The position numbers were made by a program, and so were the translations under genes. A DNA stretch of 64,000 nucleotides from Porphyra umbilicalis (taxonomy: Eukaryota; Rhodophyta; Bangiophyceae; Bangiales; Bangiaceae): assembly GCA_002049455.2 (NCBI GenBank), contig KV918769.1, positions 62,001 through 126,000 on the forward strand, given 5' to 3'. The first letter of the stretch is position 1, and the number at the start of each line of letters is the position of its first letter. The notes beneath the pieces were generated by a model, which ran no database searches, was not told where the DNA came from, and saw nothing but the letters and a program-made list of their open reading frames with translations. Shown here in pieces: positions 52,218 through 62,219 of this stretch.

Positions 52218-54194
52218 TCAGTCTTCTTTTGCACGCCCACCATCGACCAGACTCGCCTCCCCGCCCCCCCCCCCCTCTTCCTCCTCCTCCCCACACAGGT
52301 CCTGCCACAGGAGCGTCGCAAACGCCGCACCGACGCCCACCGCCGCGTACACCGACACGAGCAGCAGGGGCACAAACGGGTAGCGGTCCCCCCACAGGCG
52401 GGCGTGTCCCCCCCCGACCCCCGCGTACGCTTCGACGCCGAGGAGCCCCGCGGTGTAGGCCACGACCGCCACCGTCGCGCCGCCGCCGCCGCCGCCGAGC
52501 GCCCACAGGCGGGGCAGCACCGCGACCGCGTAGCCGAAAACGGCGCACAGCTTGACCGCCGCCTCGGCGGGCCCGGGCAGCAGCGGCAGCAGCGCCCAGT
52601 GGCCGGCGAGCGCCACCCACACGTACGCACGGCATTCGGCGCGCGCGTGGGCGGGGGGCGGGCGCGCCGCCGCCGCCGCCGCCGCCGCTGCCGCCGTCGG
52701 TGCGCCGTCGTCGCTCACGTCGGCGTCGGCGGCAGCGTCGACGGCGGCGTCGGCGTCGGCGCCCTCGGCGCGCGCGACAGTGACGGCGGTCGCCACCGCC
52801 AGCGCGACCGATGGCAGGAGGATGGCCTTTTCGTGCACGTGCCACCCAAACACAAACGCGGCCAAGCCCGCCGCGCCGACCGCGCCCGGCAGGCGGCGGG
52901 CGGACGCGGCGCTCCCCCCCCTCCCCCACCCCGCGGCGGTGAGGGCGCCGAGGCACGGCGCCGCCGCCACAACCACCGCCGCCGTCGACAGGGCGGGGGT
53001 GAGGGGCGGCAGCAGCGCCCACGGGCGCGCCACGCCAACGACGCCGGCGGTCGGGGCGGCCGCGCCGCCCGACGCGGCGGCGGCGCACGTGGCGGCGGCG
53101 GTCGCGACCGCCGCCGCAACGGGGGCGGGGAGGGCGTGTGTGACGGCCGCGCCGACGCGGGCAGTGGCCACGGACCTCGCGGCGGCGCAGGCGGCCACGT
53201 CGGCGGCCGTCGCGACCGCCCACGCGTTGGCCGCCCAGTAGCTGTGGAGGAGCCCCCGCCCCGTCGGCGCCAGGCGTGCAAAGATGGGCGCCGCCGCGGC
53301 GGGGCCGTGTGCCCCCACCAGGAAGGGCACCCACGGGAGGAGGAGCGCGTCGACGCCGCTAAACACAATCCCCCCGAGGTGCGCCGCGCGCCCCCGCAGC
53401 GACCCGTCGACGCCGTCGCCGCGCAGGCCCGCGGTGAGCAGGTGGGCGGCGAGCGGCAAAGCCGCCGGCAGCAGCGTGTGCTTGAGGTTAAACGCGCACG
53501 CGGCGGCTACGGCGGCCGACACGGGGGCGCCCTCAGCGGCAAACGCGAGGGCCCACAGGAGCACCCCCAGCGGCAGCCCATTGTACTGAAAGTGGATGTG
53601 GTCGACGAGCAGCAGCCCCGGGTGGAGGAGCACCGCCGCGGCCGCGGCGAGTGCCGTCGGCGCCCCCACCCGCCGCGCCGGCACGAGGGCGGTAAGGAGG
53701 CGGCTGAGCCCCGCCGCCAGCACCACGTCCGCCGCCATGACCGACGCCCGCATAAAGAGCACCGCCGCGTCGGCCGACGGGGGTGGCCCGCCGAGGCGGA
53801 CGAGGGAGCCCCCATCCACGGGGGCGGCGAGGGCGGCCAGCCCCCGGCTCGCAAACGCAAACAGCGGCGGGTAGTCGAGCGCCCACGGCGACGACGCGTC
53901 CGTGTACCACTGGTCGAGGGGCAACGAGCGGGTGAGCGCCAGCCAATGCACGTGCACGTCATAGTCGGTGGAGCGGTAGGCGGGGACGAGGAGGAGTTTG
54001 ACGGCGGTGGCGGCGGCAAAGACGCGCCAGACGGCGGCCGACCAGGTGAGCGTCGAGGGCGGGGGGGGGGGGGGGGGGGGGCTTGCGCCGGCGGCGGGGG
54101 GAGGGACCGTGGCAGCCACGTCAGGGGCGGATTGGGAGGGAGACACAGGGGTCGAAGGGGAGGCGCCGCGCCGACGGCGGGCCCGGGTGGTCAT
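52218..54194 (-). CDS. ALG8: Dolichyl-P-Glc:Glc1Man9GlcNAc2-PP-dolichol glucosyltransferase
   Basis: ALG8 adds the second glucose to the lipid-linked oligosaccharide in the ER lumen before N-glycosylation. Diagnostic stretches: AYRSTDYDVHVHWLALTRSL, LPLDQWYTDASSPWALDYPP, LLLVDHIHFQYNGLPLG, LLHSYWAANAWAVA, and FGWHVHEKAILLPSVALA. The RSTDYDVH form and DHIHFQYNG fit ALG8 rather than ALG6. About 11-13 hydrophobic segments. 658 residues against about 525 in animals; the excess is Ala/Pro-rich low complexity, including an acidic loop near 52740. The first in-frame ATG that leads directly into the conserved part is at 54194 (MTTRARRRRG). A G21 tract at 54061-54081 codes for poly-Pro on - and is a likely length-variable spot. 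Confidence 0.92.
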   Translation of the reverse strand: MTTRARRRRGASPSTPVSPSQSAPDVAATVPPPAAGASPPPPPPPPSTLTWSAAVWRVFAAATAVKLLLVPAYRSTDYDVHVHWLALTRSLPLDQWYTDASSPWALDYPPLFAFASRGLAALAAPVDGGSLVRLGGPPPSADAAVLFMRASVMAADVVLAAGLSRLLTALVPARRVGAPTALAAAAAVLLHPGLLLVDHIHFQYNGLPLGVLLWALAFAAEGAPVSAAVAAACAFNLKHTLLPAALPLAAHLLTAGLRGDGVDGSLRGRAAHLGGIVFSGVDALLLPWVPFLVGAHGPAAAAPIFARLAPTGRGLLHSYWAANAWAVATAADVAACAAARSVATARVGAAVTHALPAPVAAAVATAAATCAAAASGGAAAPTAGVVGVARPWALLPPLTPALSTAAVVVAAAPCLGALTAAGWGRGGSAASARRLPGAVGAAGLAAFVFGWHVHEKAILLPSVALAVATAVTVARAEGADADAAVDAAADADVSDDGAPTAAAAAAAAAARPPPAHARAECRAYVWVALAGHWALLPLLPGPAEAAVKLCAVFGYAVAVLPRLWALGGGGGGATVAVVAYTAGLLGVEAYAGVGGGHARLWGDRYPFVPLLLVSVYAAVGVGAAFATLLWQDLCGEEEEEGGGGGEASLVDGGRAKED

Positions 54195-54679
54195 GGTGCG
54201 CGCGGCGGCGACGCGTGCAGTGCGGGCGCGGCGCGGGGGCGCGACGAGCCACGGAGGGCTGCACGGCCAGTTGATCCGGGTGATCGCCACCAGCAGTTCG
54301 TGGAGGGGGGTGTCGTCCGACTGTAAGTAAAAAGGGAGACGACGCATCCCCGAGGAAGAGGCAACCCGCCTACGGCCATAGTGGCCCACCGCCGGCTTGC
54401 GTCAGGCAGCCGCCTCCTCAAACAAGAAGCCACAGCGACATGCCTCTTTGTCCATTCTGGAGGTGGCCATGGTCACTCTGGTGGCCGTCGAAGCACTGCG
54501 GCCATGCGGCTGGGTGCGGTAGCGGACAGGCACCTCGTCGGCAAAACAAGCGACACGACCAGAGGTGCGGACTCTGTTGAGCACACGCGAAGCAATGTGC
54601 GCTCTGCCCATCCACCCACATCAACCCTTGTGCCCGTCCAAGCCTAGATGCCAGCCCCCCCCCCCCCGCCGCACCCCCC
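54195..54679. other. Intergenic
   Basis: Upstream of ALG8 (-) and downstream of the F-box-like gene (-). Mixed composition with a C12 tract near 54656. No gene supported. Confidence 0.5.
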
Positions 54680-56620
54680 TCACCGCACGGACGCGTAGTG
54701 AAAAAACTGCGTTGCCGCAGTCCGGTCCGCATCCCGCCCCTTGGGCTTGGTGGCCTTGTCCGCATTCCGAAAGTGGGTGCGCACGCCGACGAGTGCGAGC
54801 AGCTGTGGCAGCGCCGGGTCGGCGGCGATGCGCTCCAACCGCAGCCCCCGGAGGGACGGGCAGCGACTCGTTAGCGTCGTTGCTGCCATCGTCGGCACAA
54901 ACGCCCGGTCGTCCTCCTCGGCCACATCCGCCGACAGGGCGAGCACCTCGAGGCTCCGCGACTCGATTTCCGACAGGAGCTGCGGCACCACCGCCGGCGG
55001 CACGGTCAGGTGCAGCCGCCGCAGCGCCCGCGGCGCGACCGTCCACCGGAGTCGGTCGCGGGCGGCGGCGCGGCGGCTCGCCTCGGGGCGGGGCAGGGAG
55101 AGGAGCGTCCGAAAAGTGTCCACCAGCGCGATGCGCATTTCCACCAGCGCCGGGAAGCGGTCGGCCGACGCGCACAGCGCGTCGAGCAGGTCGTCCGCGC
55201 GCTCCGTGATGTCCCCTAGCATGGTCAGGGAGAGCGAGCAGAGGCGGGGGAAGACGGGCGCGAGGCCCGGACCGTGGAGCCACGCGTCATCCTGGATGGC
55301 GACCGACGCGGAAACGCGCTTCAGCGTCTGCGCGTGGTCGGCGAGGCAGCGGAGCAGTTCGGACGAGGCGAGGAGGCCTGCGGTAGACTCGACAAGGCCG
55401 CCAAAGCAGTCGGCGTCAGCCTCAAGGGTCGTCAGCGAGCCACGACCGACCGCGGGCGCCAAGGCGAGGGAGAGGTCGTGGCACTCGGGGTCCTCAAGGT
55501 AGACCCCGCCCGTGCCGCAGTCGCTCGGGTAGACGTGGGTGCCAGGGCTCCCCTGCCCCCACGGTTGCGTGATGGGGATGCGGCGGGTAAAGCGGGCGGT
55601 GGTCAGCGCCGGACACGCCGCCACAAGCTTCGCCGCGTCGAGCGGGTGCAACCGGAGAAGGCTGAGGAAGCGGAGCGCCGGGAAGAGCACAATCGACGCC
55701 TTGTTCGCGTGCCGGGGGGCGAGCGCCCCCTGGAAAAAGCGGGCGCCGAGGGGTAGGAGCAACGACAACTCCTCGAGCGTGCCCGCGTGGAACCGCAGGC
55801 ACCGGCCGAGGCCTGGGGCGGCGCCGTCTTCCGACTCGAGCGCCAACCGCCGCAGCGGCGTGGCGCCCCCCGCCGCCAGCGAGTGCAAGAGCGCCGCCGG
55901 GAGCACCTGCCCCCGGTAGCCGACCGCGTTGATGGCCAACCGGCGGAGTACCACGTGAACCAAAAACCGGTCGCGTGCCGCCGACGCGGCGGTGCAGTGA
56001 TCGTTAGGCTCCGAGGCCATGTTGGGGACGTAGCGGCAGCAGCCGGCCGTGTTGCACACGCTGCCACCAACGGCTAGGAGCGTGCGGAGGGCGGGCAGTT
56101 GCAGCAGCCCGTCAACGACGGAGATGGAGGCCACCTCCTCGCCAACGTCGACGCCAAGGACCGCTTGCAGGGCGGCCTGCCGCAGGGACCGGCACGTGCG
56201 CAGGAGCGGCGCCATGCGCTTCCACGCCCGCGGCGACAGGTGGGAGGATGGCAGGCCGATGCGGTTGTTTTGTGCGTAGTTTTTGAGGAGTGCCCCCGAC
56301 GGGTCGACGAGCCACTGCTTCCACAGCGGCAAGACGGCGGTGGGGAGGCACGTCAACGCGTCGCCGAGAAACGTGTGGTGCTCCTCGCCATGGGTCAAGC
56401 CGGGAGACGGCAGGGGCGCCACATGCAGCCGCGATGCGGCGACGCGCAACGCAATGGCGCTGAGCAGGTGCAGCGGCAGGTCCGTCAAGGTCAGCGGCCT
56501 GGAGCGCTTGCGACGCCGAAAGGGGGGGCCCGCCGGCGCGGGCGCCGCCCCGGAAGCAGCACGCGCAGGCTCACCGCTGGCAGCGGCGCGTACAGGTTCA
56601 CCGCCGGCAATCACGGCCAT
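54680..56620 (-). CDS. F-box/leucine-rich-repeat-like protein
   Basis: A 646-residue intronless frame. After a low-complexity N-terminus and a basic stretch (PFRRRKRSRPLTLTD), LTDLPLHLLSAIALRVA resembles the start of an F-box (LPxxLLxxI). Downstream, irregular leucine-rich units follow (LRTCRSLRQAALQAVLG; LPALRTLLAVGG; LRRLALESEDGAAPGLGRCL; TLEELSLLLPLG; FPALRFLSLLRLHPLDAAKL; CPSLRGLRLERIAADPALPQ). Such proteins are substrate receptors of SCF ubiquitin ligases. The F-box is weak, so an LRR protein without E3 function is possible. ATG at 56620 (MAVIAGGEPVRAAASG) is preferred; upstream frame is low complexity. Confidence 0.7.
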   Translation of the reverse strand: MAVIAGGEPVRAAASGEPARAASGAAPAPAGPPFRRRKRSRPLTLTDLPLHLLSAIALRVAASRLHVAPLPSPGLTHGEEHHTFLGDALTCLPTAVLPLWKQWLVDPSGALLKNYAQNNRIGLPSSHLSPRAWKRMAPLLRTCRSLRQAALQAVLGVDVGEEVASISVVDGLLQLPALRTLLAVGGSVCNTAGCCRYVPNMASEPNDHCTAASAARDRFLVHVVLRRLAINAVGYRGQVLPAALLHSLAAGGATPLRRLALESEDGAAPGLGRCLRFHAGTLEELSLLLPLGARFFQGALAPRHANKASIVLFPALRFLSLLRLHPLDAAKLVAACPALTTARFTRRIPITQPWGQGSPGTHVYPSDCGTGGVYLEDPECHDLSLALAPAVGRGSLTTLEADADCFGGLVESTAGLLASSELLRCLADHAQTLKRVSASVAIQDDAWLHGPGLAPVFPRLCSLSLTMLGDITERADDLLDALCASADRFPALVEMRIALVDTFRTLLSLPRPEASRRAAARDRLRWTVAPRALRRLHLTVPPAVVPQLLSEIESRSLEVLALSADVAEEDDRAFVPTMAATTLTSRCPSLRGLRLERIAADPALPQLLALVGVRTHFRNADKATKPKGRDADRTAATQFFHYASVR

Positions 56621-58804
56621 GATGTCGGCACTTTCTCCGCTTGCAGCCGCGGACCCCGCCGCCGCTGTTGGTGGAACCGTCCTCAAGTCCGCGCGTGCCC
56701 TCGGCCCCGCGCGCTTCCCCACACGGGGGTGAGTCGTAGAGATGAAGAGTCGGTCCCCTTCCAGCCCACGCCCGGGGAGAAAGCGCGGACCCGGAACCAC
56801 GTATACGCCGCCAGGCGCCCCTCGTCTCACGCGTACACACCTGCGGCCGCACTGTCCCTCCCTCCCGCAACCAAGCACCACCACCTCGCTGGTATGCCGC
56901 GTGCGCAGTTGCCGCCACGCGGCCCATACCGTCAGACGCCTGCCCGGCGAAACCCCTCTCCCCTCCTTGCCAGTCCTCCTTCCCACGCCTGGCCGCTTGC
57001 GGGCAGGAGCAATTCCTCAGAGGGAAAGCACCCGCCCGACACCTCCTGTCGGCCCTAGACACGGGCAGGCACGGCGCCTGTCGATTCCGGCATCGCACGG
57101 GAGTGTCTGGCCGTGTCAGGGGGAGGGGGCAAAAAATCACGGGCCCCTCCCTGGGCAGGGCTCCGCTCCAACAGCCGCCCCACCTTCCGCCGCCTCGCCC
57201 TCTACCGCCTCGCCTCCCGCCACGGTGCCGCCCGCCGCCGCACCACCTGCCGCCCCGTCCGCCTCCGCCCCGCCCGCGGGCGGGACGCTCCCCGCTGGCA
57301 CCCCGCCCACGGGCACACACCCGACCGCCTCACACCACCGGGTCGCCCCCCCCCCCTTCGCAACACGGCCGCCCTTCAACGCACTCACGGTCGCCCCCAT
57401 CCATCCCGCACCCGCTGCGACGCCCCCGCGGCCACCCGCCGGCTGGAGCCGGTGGCACCAGCGCCGCCAATGGCCATTGGCAGGCTGCCGCCACCGCACG
57501 GGCGGCCCGCCACCAAAGGACGCGCCACGCGGAGCGACACGAGCTGGGGGTGGGCGGCGGCGGAGGCCACGGGGGAGTCACAGAAACGGCCCTCCAGCAG
57601 ATCGATCAGGGAGCAAGTTGCCACAGTCGTGGACGGAAAAGAGGCGTGGTGGCGGCCAACATGATGTGGTCCGTTGGCCGCCACCATGATGGCAAGCGCG
57701 GACAGCTCACGTCGAACATTCACGTGTCGTGGCACGATGGAAAGCAAACGTCTTCGGTATTTTTGGGCTCCTTTCATGTTTCGAGTTCATGATTCCGCCG
57801 GACGGCTCCGCCAAACGTGGGGATGGCGCAGATCTCGCCCGGATCATGGCGTCAGATCACCGACATCCCCACGTTTAGAGTGGATTCCGCGCATTATATT
57901 TTACCGCAATAATTTGGCGTCATCCTCGGATGACGCGCCAATCAATTTGCTCCGCCTCGTCCGCTTCCTGTCTTGGTCTCCCTTGTAGGAATCGAGTGCG
58001 CGAGCAGCCGCACCGGCGCCTGCGCGCTTGAGGGATAAAAAGCTGCGCATTTTTTCCTGGTCTCGCGGGCCTCTCTGTCGACCAACGCTAACAGCAGAGG
58101 CCGCCATGGCTGTTCATCGCCTCCCGTACTCATCCGGGTACCTGGCGCCCCCGCCCGGTGCTCCCTCTGCCGTCCACCCCGCCGGTTGGCTAGCGGCGCG
58201 GGGGTGGGCCCCCGCCTCGCCTCCTCTGACGGTCTGCGGCGGCTCCCTGCGTGTTTGGTGCTGAACGTCGGTCGGTCTCTTTCGGAGAGGCGGGGTGGGC
58301 GGCTGCGTGGCCGCCCGCGCCGGCCCCTCTCCTGGTCAGCCGCCGTGCAGGCCGGCTGCGGGGCCGGCTGCCGTGCCTCCCCCCGCCCCTGCGCGGCGCA
58401 CGCCCCCCGCTGGGGGCGACTGGTCGTTGCCCGACAAGCTTGTGGGGGGGGTGCCGCGCGGGCGCACGGCGCAGGGCACCAATGGGCTCGACGCCGGCCG
58501 CGCGGCGCTCGTGTCGCCGCGACGCGGCGCGGCTCCCGCCGCCGTCTGCAGCTCGTGCCGCCGCACCGCTGTGCCCGCGTGTGGCCGTGGCCGCCGCCCG
58601 CCGCACATCCCCGGGGAAGCCACATTGATACGGCGGTCCCCAACCGCCGGTGGCCGGCAGCCCACCCCCGTCCGTCTGTGGTGCTCCCCGACGAGGTCGA
58701 GCCACGGACCACCATAAAGGTCGCGTGAGCAGTGCCGCTTGGAGCCCCCGTCCCCACTTTTGTTTTCATCGCTTCTTTGCGCTCCTGCTGCTCCGCCCCC
58801 CGCT
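56621..58804. other. Intergenic with hairpins; possible small exon at 58106
   Basis: Perfect 14-bp inverted arms lie at 57647-57660/57673-57686 (TGGTGGCGGCCAAC) and 13-bp arms at 57813-57825/57864-57876 (AAACGTGGGGATG). An imperfect palindrome follows at 57913-57940. A TATA-like GATAAAAAG at 58034-58042 precedes an ATG at 58106 that opens 52 codons (MAVHRLPYSSGYLAPPPGAP); this could be a first exon or chance. Remaining frames are Arg/Ala-rich on both strands. Confidence 0.4.
58034..58042 (+). promoter_or_regulatory. Possible TATA-like element
   Basis: GATAAAAAG lies about 64 bp before the ATG at 58106 and 760 bp before the heparinase-like ORF. It could serve either a small upstream transcript or that gene. 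Position and sequence only. Confidence 0.3.
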
Positions 58805-61626
58805 ATGGGCGCCGTCCAAGGCGTGGAGGCAGCCGCCGCTGCGCACGCCGCGGCGGTCAAGGCGGCAGCCGCCAAGCCGACGGCGGCCGACCGCCGCAAC
58901 GGCGCAGCGCCTGCGCCGCCTCTCCCCTGGTATGCCGCCTCTGTGCCCGTCGACGACCTTGGCGTGCGGGTGTTCCCGCCCGCCCCCCCCCCGGCGTGCA
59001 CCCACGCGTCCTGTGCACCGCGTCTGAGGTGCCGGCCTTCCTCGCCGCCATCACCAAGTCGCCGTATGGGGCGTCGGTGTCGGCGCCCATCCTGGCGTCG
59101 GCAACCGCCGAGTTCCGCGCGTACGCGGCGCGCCTGCTCGGCGCGATTCCCCCGGCCGACCGTGAGCACCCGCCGCCGCCGGCGGTGCGCGCGTGGTGGA
59201 CCGCCGACGAGCGGCGGGCGAGCACGCTGACGCTGGCGGCGCTGGCCGCGCTGGCCGCTGGGGACGAGGCGACGCTCAAGCTGCTCGTAGAGGTGCTGGT
59301 GCTATATGCGCGGCTGACGCTGGGCGCGGCCGCTTTGGCCGCCGCCGCCCCCTTCGGGGGCGCCCTAGAGAAGCCGCTGAGCCTCTGGCGGACGACCAAG
59401 TGGGATCTCGGGTGGGGGTGGGCACTCGGCGGCATGGCGACACCGCTTCTGTACGATTGGCTCTACCACCGCCTGTCGGACGACCAGGCGCGGGTGGTAC
59501 GGTCGGCCATGGTGGCCGGCACTCAAGGGCGCCGTGCGTGGGGGATGGGCTTTGCGGGGCCTAGAATTCAGTCCAACTGGGCCCTGTACCACGGGCATCT
59601 GGCGCTCTACTGCGCGGCGATCGAGGGGGAGGGCTCCACCGCGACGGGCGACGCGCTCGACCCGACCGTTCACGCGCTCTTTTCGCAACTGACCGAGAAC
59701 TATGTGGAGTATGCGCTACACGATAGCGGGCACCCCATTGAGGATGCTTACGCGCTCAACCTCGGGTTCCGGGAGGGGAGCCTGGCGTTGCTGGCGCTTG
59801 CGCGGCGGGGCGCCAACCTGTTCCGCCACCCGAAATACCAAGCGCTGTGGAAGTCGGTGCTGCCGCACCTGTTGGAAGCGCGCCCCGGGGGGGAGGTCAA
59901 GCTCCTGGGCGGTAGCTCGGGTAACGCGTGGCAATACCTGACGTCGATTGTTGTTGCCAAGTGGGCAATGCCCCAGGAGCCCCTGATCGACTGGCTGTAT
60001 GGGGTGCTGTCGGGGGCGGCGCCGGTCGACCCCAAGGCAAGGGGCAAGGCGCCCGCTGGGGCGACGGTGGCATACCCGCGCCTCAACTCCAAGTGGCAGG
60101 TGCGGGCGGAGGTGGCACTGCTCGGCGGCTCGGTGTTTGTGGATGGCGCGGGTGTCGACGCGCGCGAGGCCGCGTCGGCGCCGCCCTCGTCGGTCGGCGT
60201 GCTGCCGCCGCTGCCGGCGGGCGTGACACTCCCGCCCACGTGGTACGACCCGCAGCGGGGAAAGCTCGTCACCCGCTGCTCGTGGGCGGCGCCGTCGCCG
60301 ACGCTGCTCATTCTCGACGCCCGCCCCGAGGCGTACCTCATTGGCCACGACACGCCTGACCGCGGAGCGATTACCTTCTCGGCTGCCGGCCGCTCGTGGG
60401 TCGTCCACAATGAGTGGCGCCATTTCCATGAGCACTCTGACTTTTCAGGGATGGCGCTGGACGGCGTCGGGCAAGTCGCCAAGGCCCCGCCGGGGCGGTG
60501 GGTGTCGGCGGGCGATACGCCGACGCTGACGTATGGTGCCGTGGACTTGACGTACGCCCACAACTGGACGTGGACGCAGTGGGCGGGCGCGGCGTCGCCA
60601 GGCGTTGGCTGGGAGCCGGACGTGTCGGCGCCCGTTGACTTCTTGCCACTTGGCGTCACGCCGCCATCGTGGCTACCAAATTCCCTCTTTGGTCACCCGG
60701 ATGTAGCGTTTGAGGGCCTCTACCAGTGGCGCCGCCGCATCGGCGGCGGTTGGGCACCCGTCGACGGCATCACGTCGGATGGGCTCGCCGCGGGCCCGTC
60801 GGCCGGCGTCGACATGGACACCGTCATTGGGCGCAACCGCCTCGCTCGCGTCACCCGCACGGCGGCGCTGGTGCGGCCCGCCGGCGGCGCGCCGCTGGCG
60901 TCCCGCGCCTATGCCTTTCTCGTTGATGCGGTGGCGGTTGGCGGCGCCGCGGCGCCGCCCGACGACGGCACCGGCCATGTCGTGAGCTGGCGGCTGGCGC
61001 TCGCCCCAGACGTGAAGCTACTGGGCGTCCCGGTGGGGGGGGACGTGCTGCTCGGGGAGGAGGGGGAGGGCACGCGCCGCCTGCTCGTCCGCTTCCTGTC
61101 GACGCCCGTGGGGGCGGCGGCGCTTGCTGCCGCCCCAATGGCGGGGCTCGATGCCCGCCTCGACTCGTACGCGAGCGACCTCGGTGGGGGGGGGCCGCAC
61201 CCGGCCAAGCGGCTGGTCGTGTCGCGCACACTCGTGCCGCGGAAGGATGCGAGCATCGGTGGGAGTAGTGAGGTGGGTGCCCAAAGTATCGCCAATGACG
61301 CTGCCATTGGCGATGGCAGCAGCGGCGGCAATGGCGCTGCACGTCACGGCACGGGTGCCGGCGGCAACGGCAGTGGCAGCCGCGGCGACCCGTCCAAGGA
61401 AACCCACTTTATCGTCCTGCTCTACCCCCACACGGCCGGGGAGGCGCTGCCGACGACCTGCTGGGTGGAGGGTGGCATGCCCGCCGCAGGTGGGACGCCG
61501 GGCGGCGAGACGACGGGGTCAGTAGCGGGGCTACTCCGCGTGGAGGAGCGTGGCGGGGAGGTGCGCCACCTGCGCCTTAGCCGGGGTGGTGGCGACGAGA
61601 CGGTCGTGTCGGACGCGGTCGTCTAG
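58805..61626 (+). CDS. Heparinase II/III-like (polysaccharide-lyase-type) protein
   Basis: The N-terminal half has the alpha/alpha-toroid pattern of the family: AEFRAYAARLLGAIPPADRE, LALAALAAGDEATLKLLVEV-type helices, LGGMATPLLYDWLYHRLSDDQ, and NWALYHGHLALYCAAIEGEG. The C-terminal half is beta-rich and contains GAITFSAAGRSWVV and HNEWRHFHEHSDFSGMALDG, the position where lyases of this family carry a catalytic or metal-binding His (HGHAD type). Lyases of this type cleave uronate polysaccharides; the substrate is unknown. The frame changes once, in C10 at 58983-58992, between the N-terminal segment (ATG 58805, MGAVQGVEAAAAAHAAAV) and the main frame. No clear signal peptide is visible. The product is about 940 residues with a Gly/Ser-rich linker near 61250-61390. 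The family call is by motif pattern, not a certain orthologue. Confidence 0.72.
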
Positions 61627-62219
61627 AGGTGACGCCGCGGCGCCGTGTGTGGGTGGCCCTTGTGCTGTTTTCCGGCAGCGTGGCGGTGCCCGTGCGGGTG
61701 GCGCTGGAGGGAAAAGCGGCGCGGAGCGGGTGCAGGACTCGGCGGATAGCGATTGCTTCCTCGCCTGGCGTCGGGTTAGGCGATGTTGGTTGTTCTTTTT
61801 TTTCTTTCTTGCTGTGTGCGATCGCAATGTGCGTACCTTTCCCTTTCTTGCTGAGCAGAGTGGTGTTGGGGACGCCTGGCACTTGATTGAGCTGTGGCTC
61901 TTTTTCCTTGAAGCTCGTTTCGCTATTTGTGCTGGTCCAGTCGTGCGCAAGGAACAGAGAAAGTGGGTCGTACTGCTCTGCACTTCTACTCCTTGCAGCA
62001 AAATAACTTTTCTAACTGAAAGTGTGAAGGTGGTGAATTGCCCATAATTACTAATCTATTGACCCGGATCAGCGCACGACAGTCCAACAGCAATGTCAGT
62101 TTCGGTCGCCCGCGCCGTGTTGTGGCGCCGCGCGTCACCGTCGGCGTCCCGCCTCGCAGCAGCCTTGACCGCCACCAAGTCCTCGCTCGTGGCCACCCCG
62201 GCCCACCCGTACCGCCATC
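61627..62219. other. Intergenic, AT-richer, CCT3 upstream region
   Basis: T-rich sequence (61790-61830, 61890-62050) between the lyase-like gene and CCT3. No gene or clear TATA seen. Confidence 0.5.

Noticed and set aside
19496-61626. Treating frame-broken genes (ketoacyl-CoA synthase, BioF-like, COX17 and others) as pseudogenes
   Set aside because: Every break lies in a G/C homopolymer, and conserved motifs and catalytic residues are intact on both sides, so sequence error is the simpler explanation.
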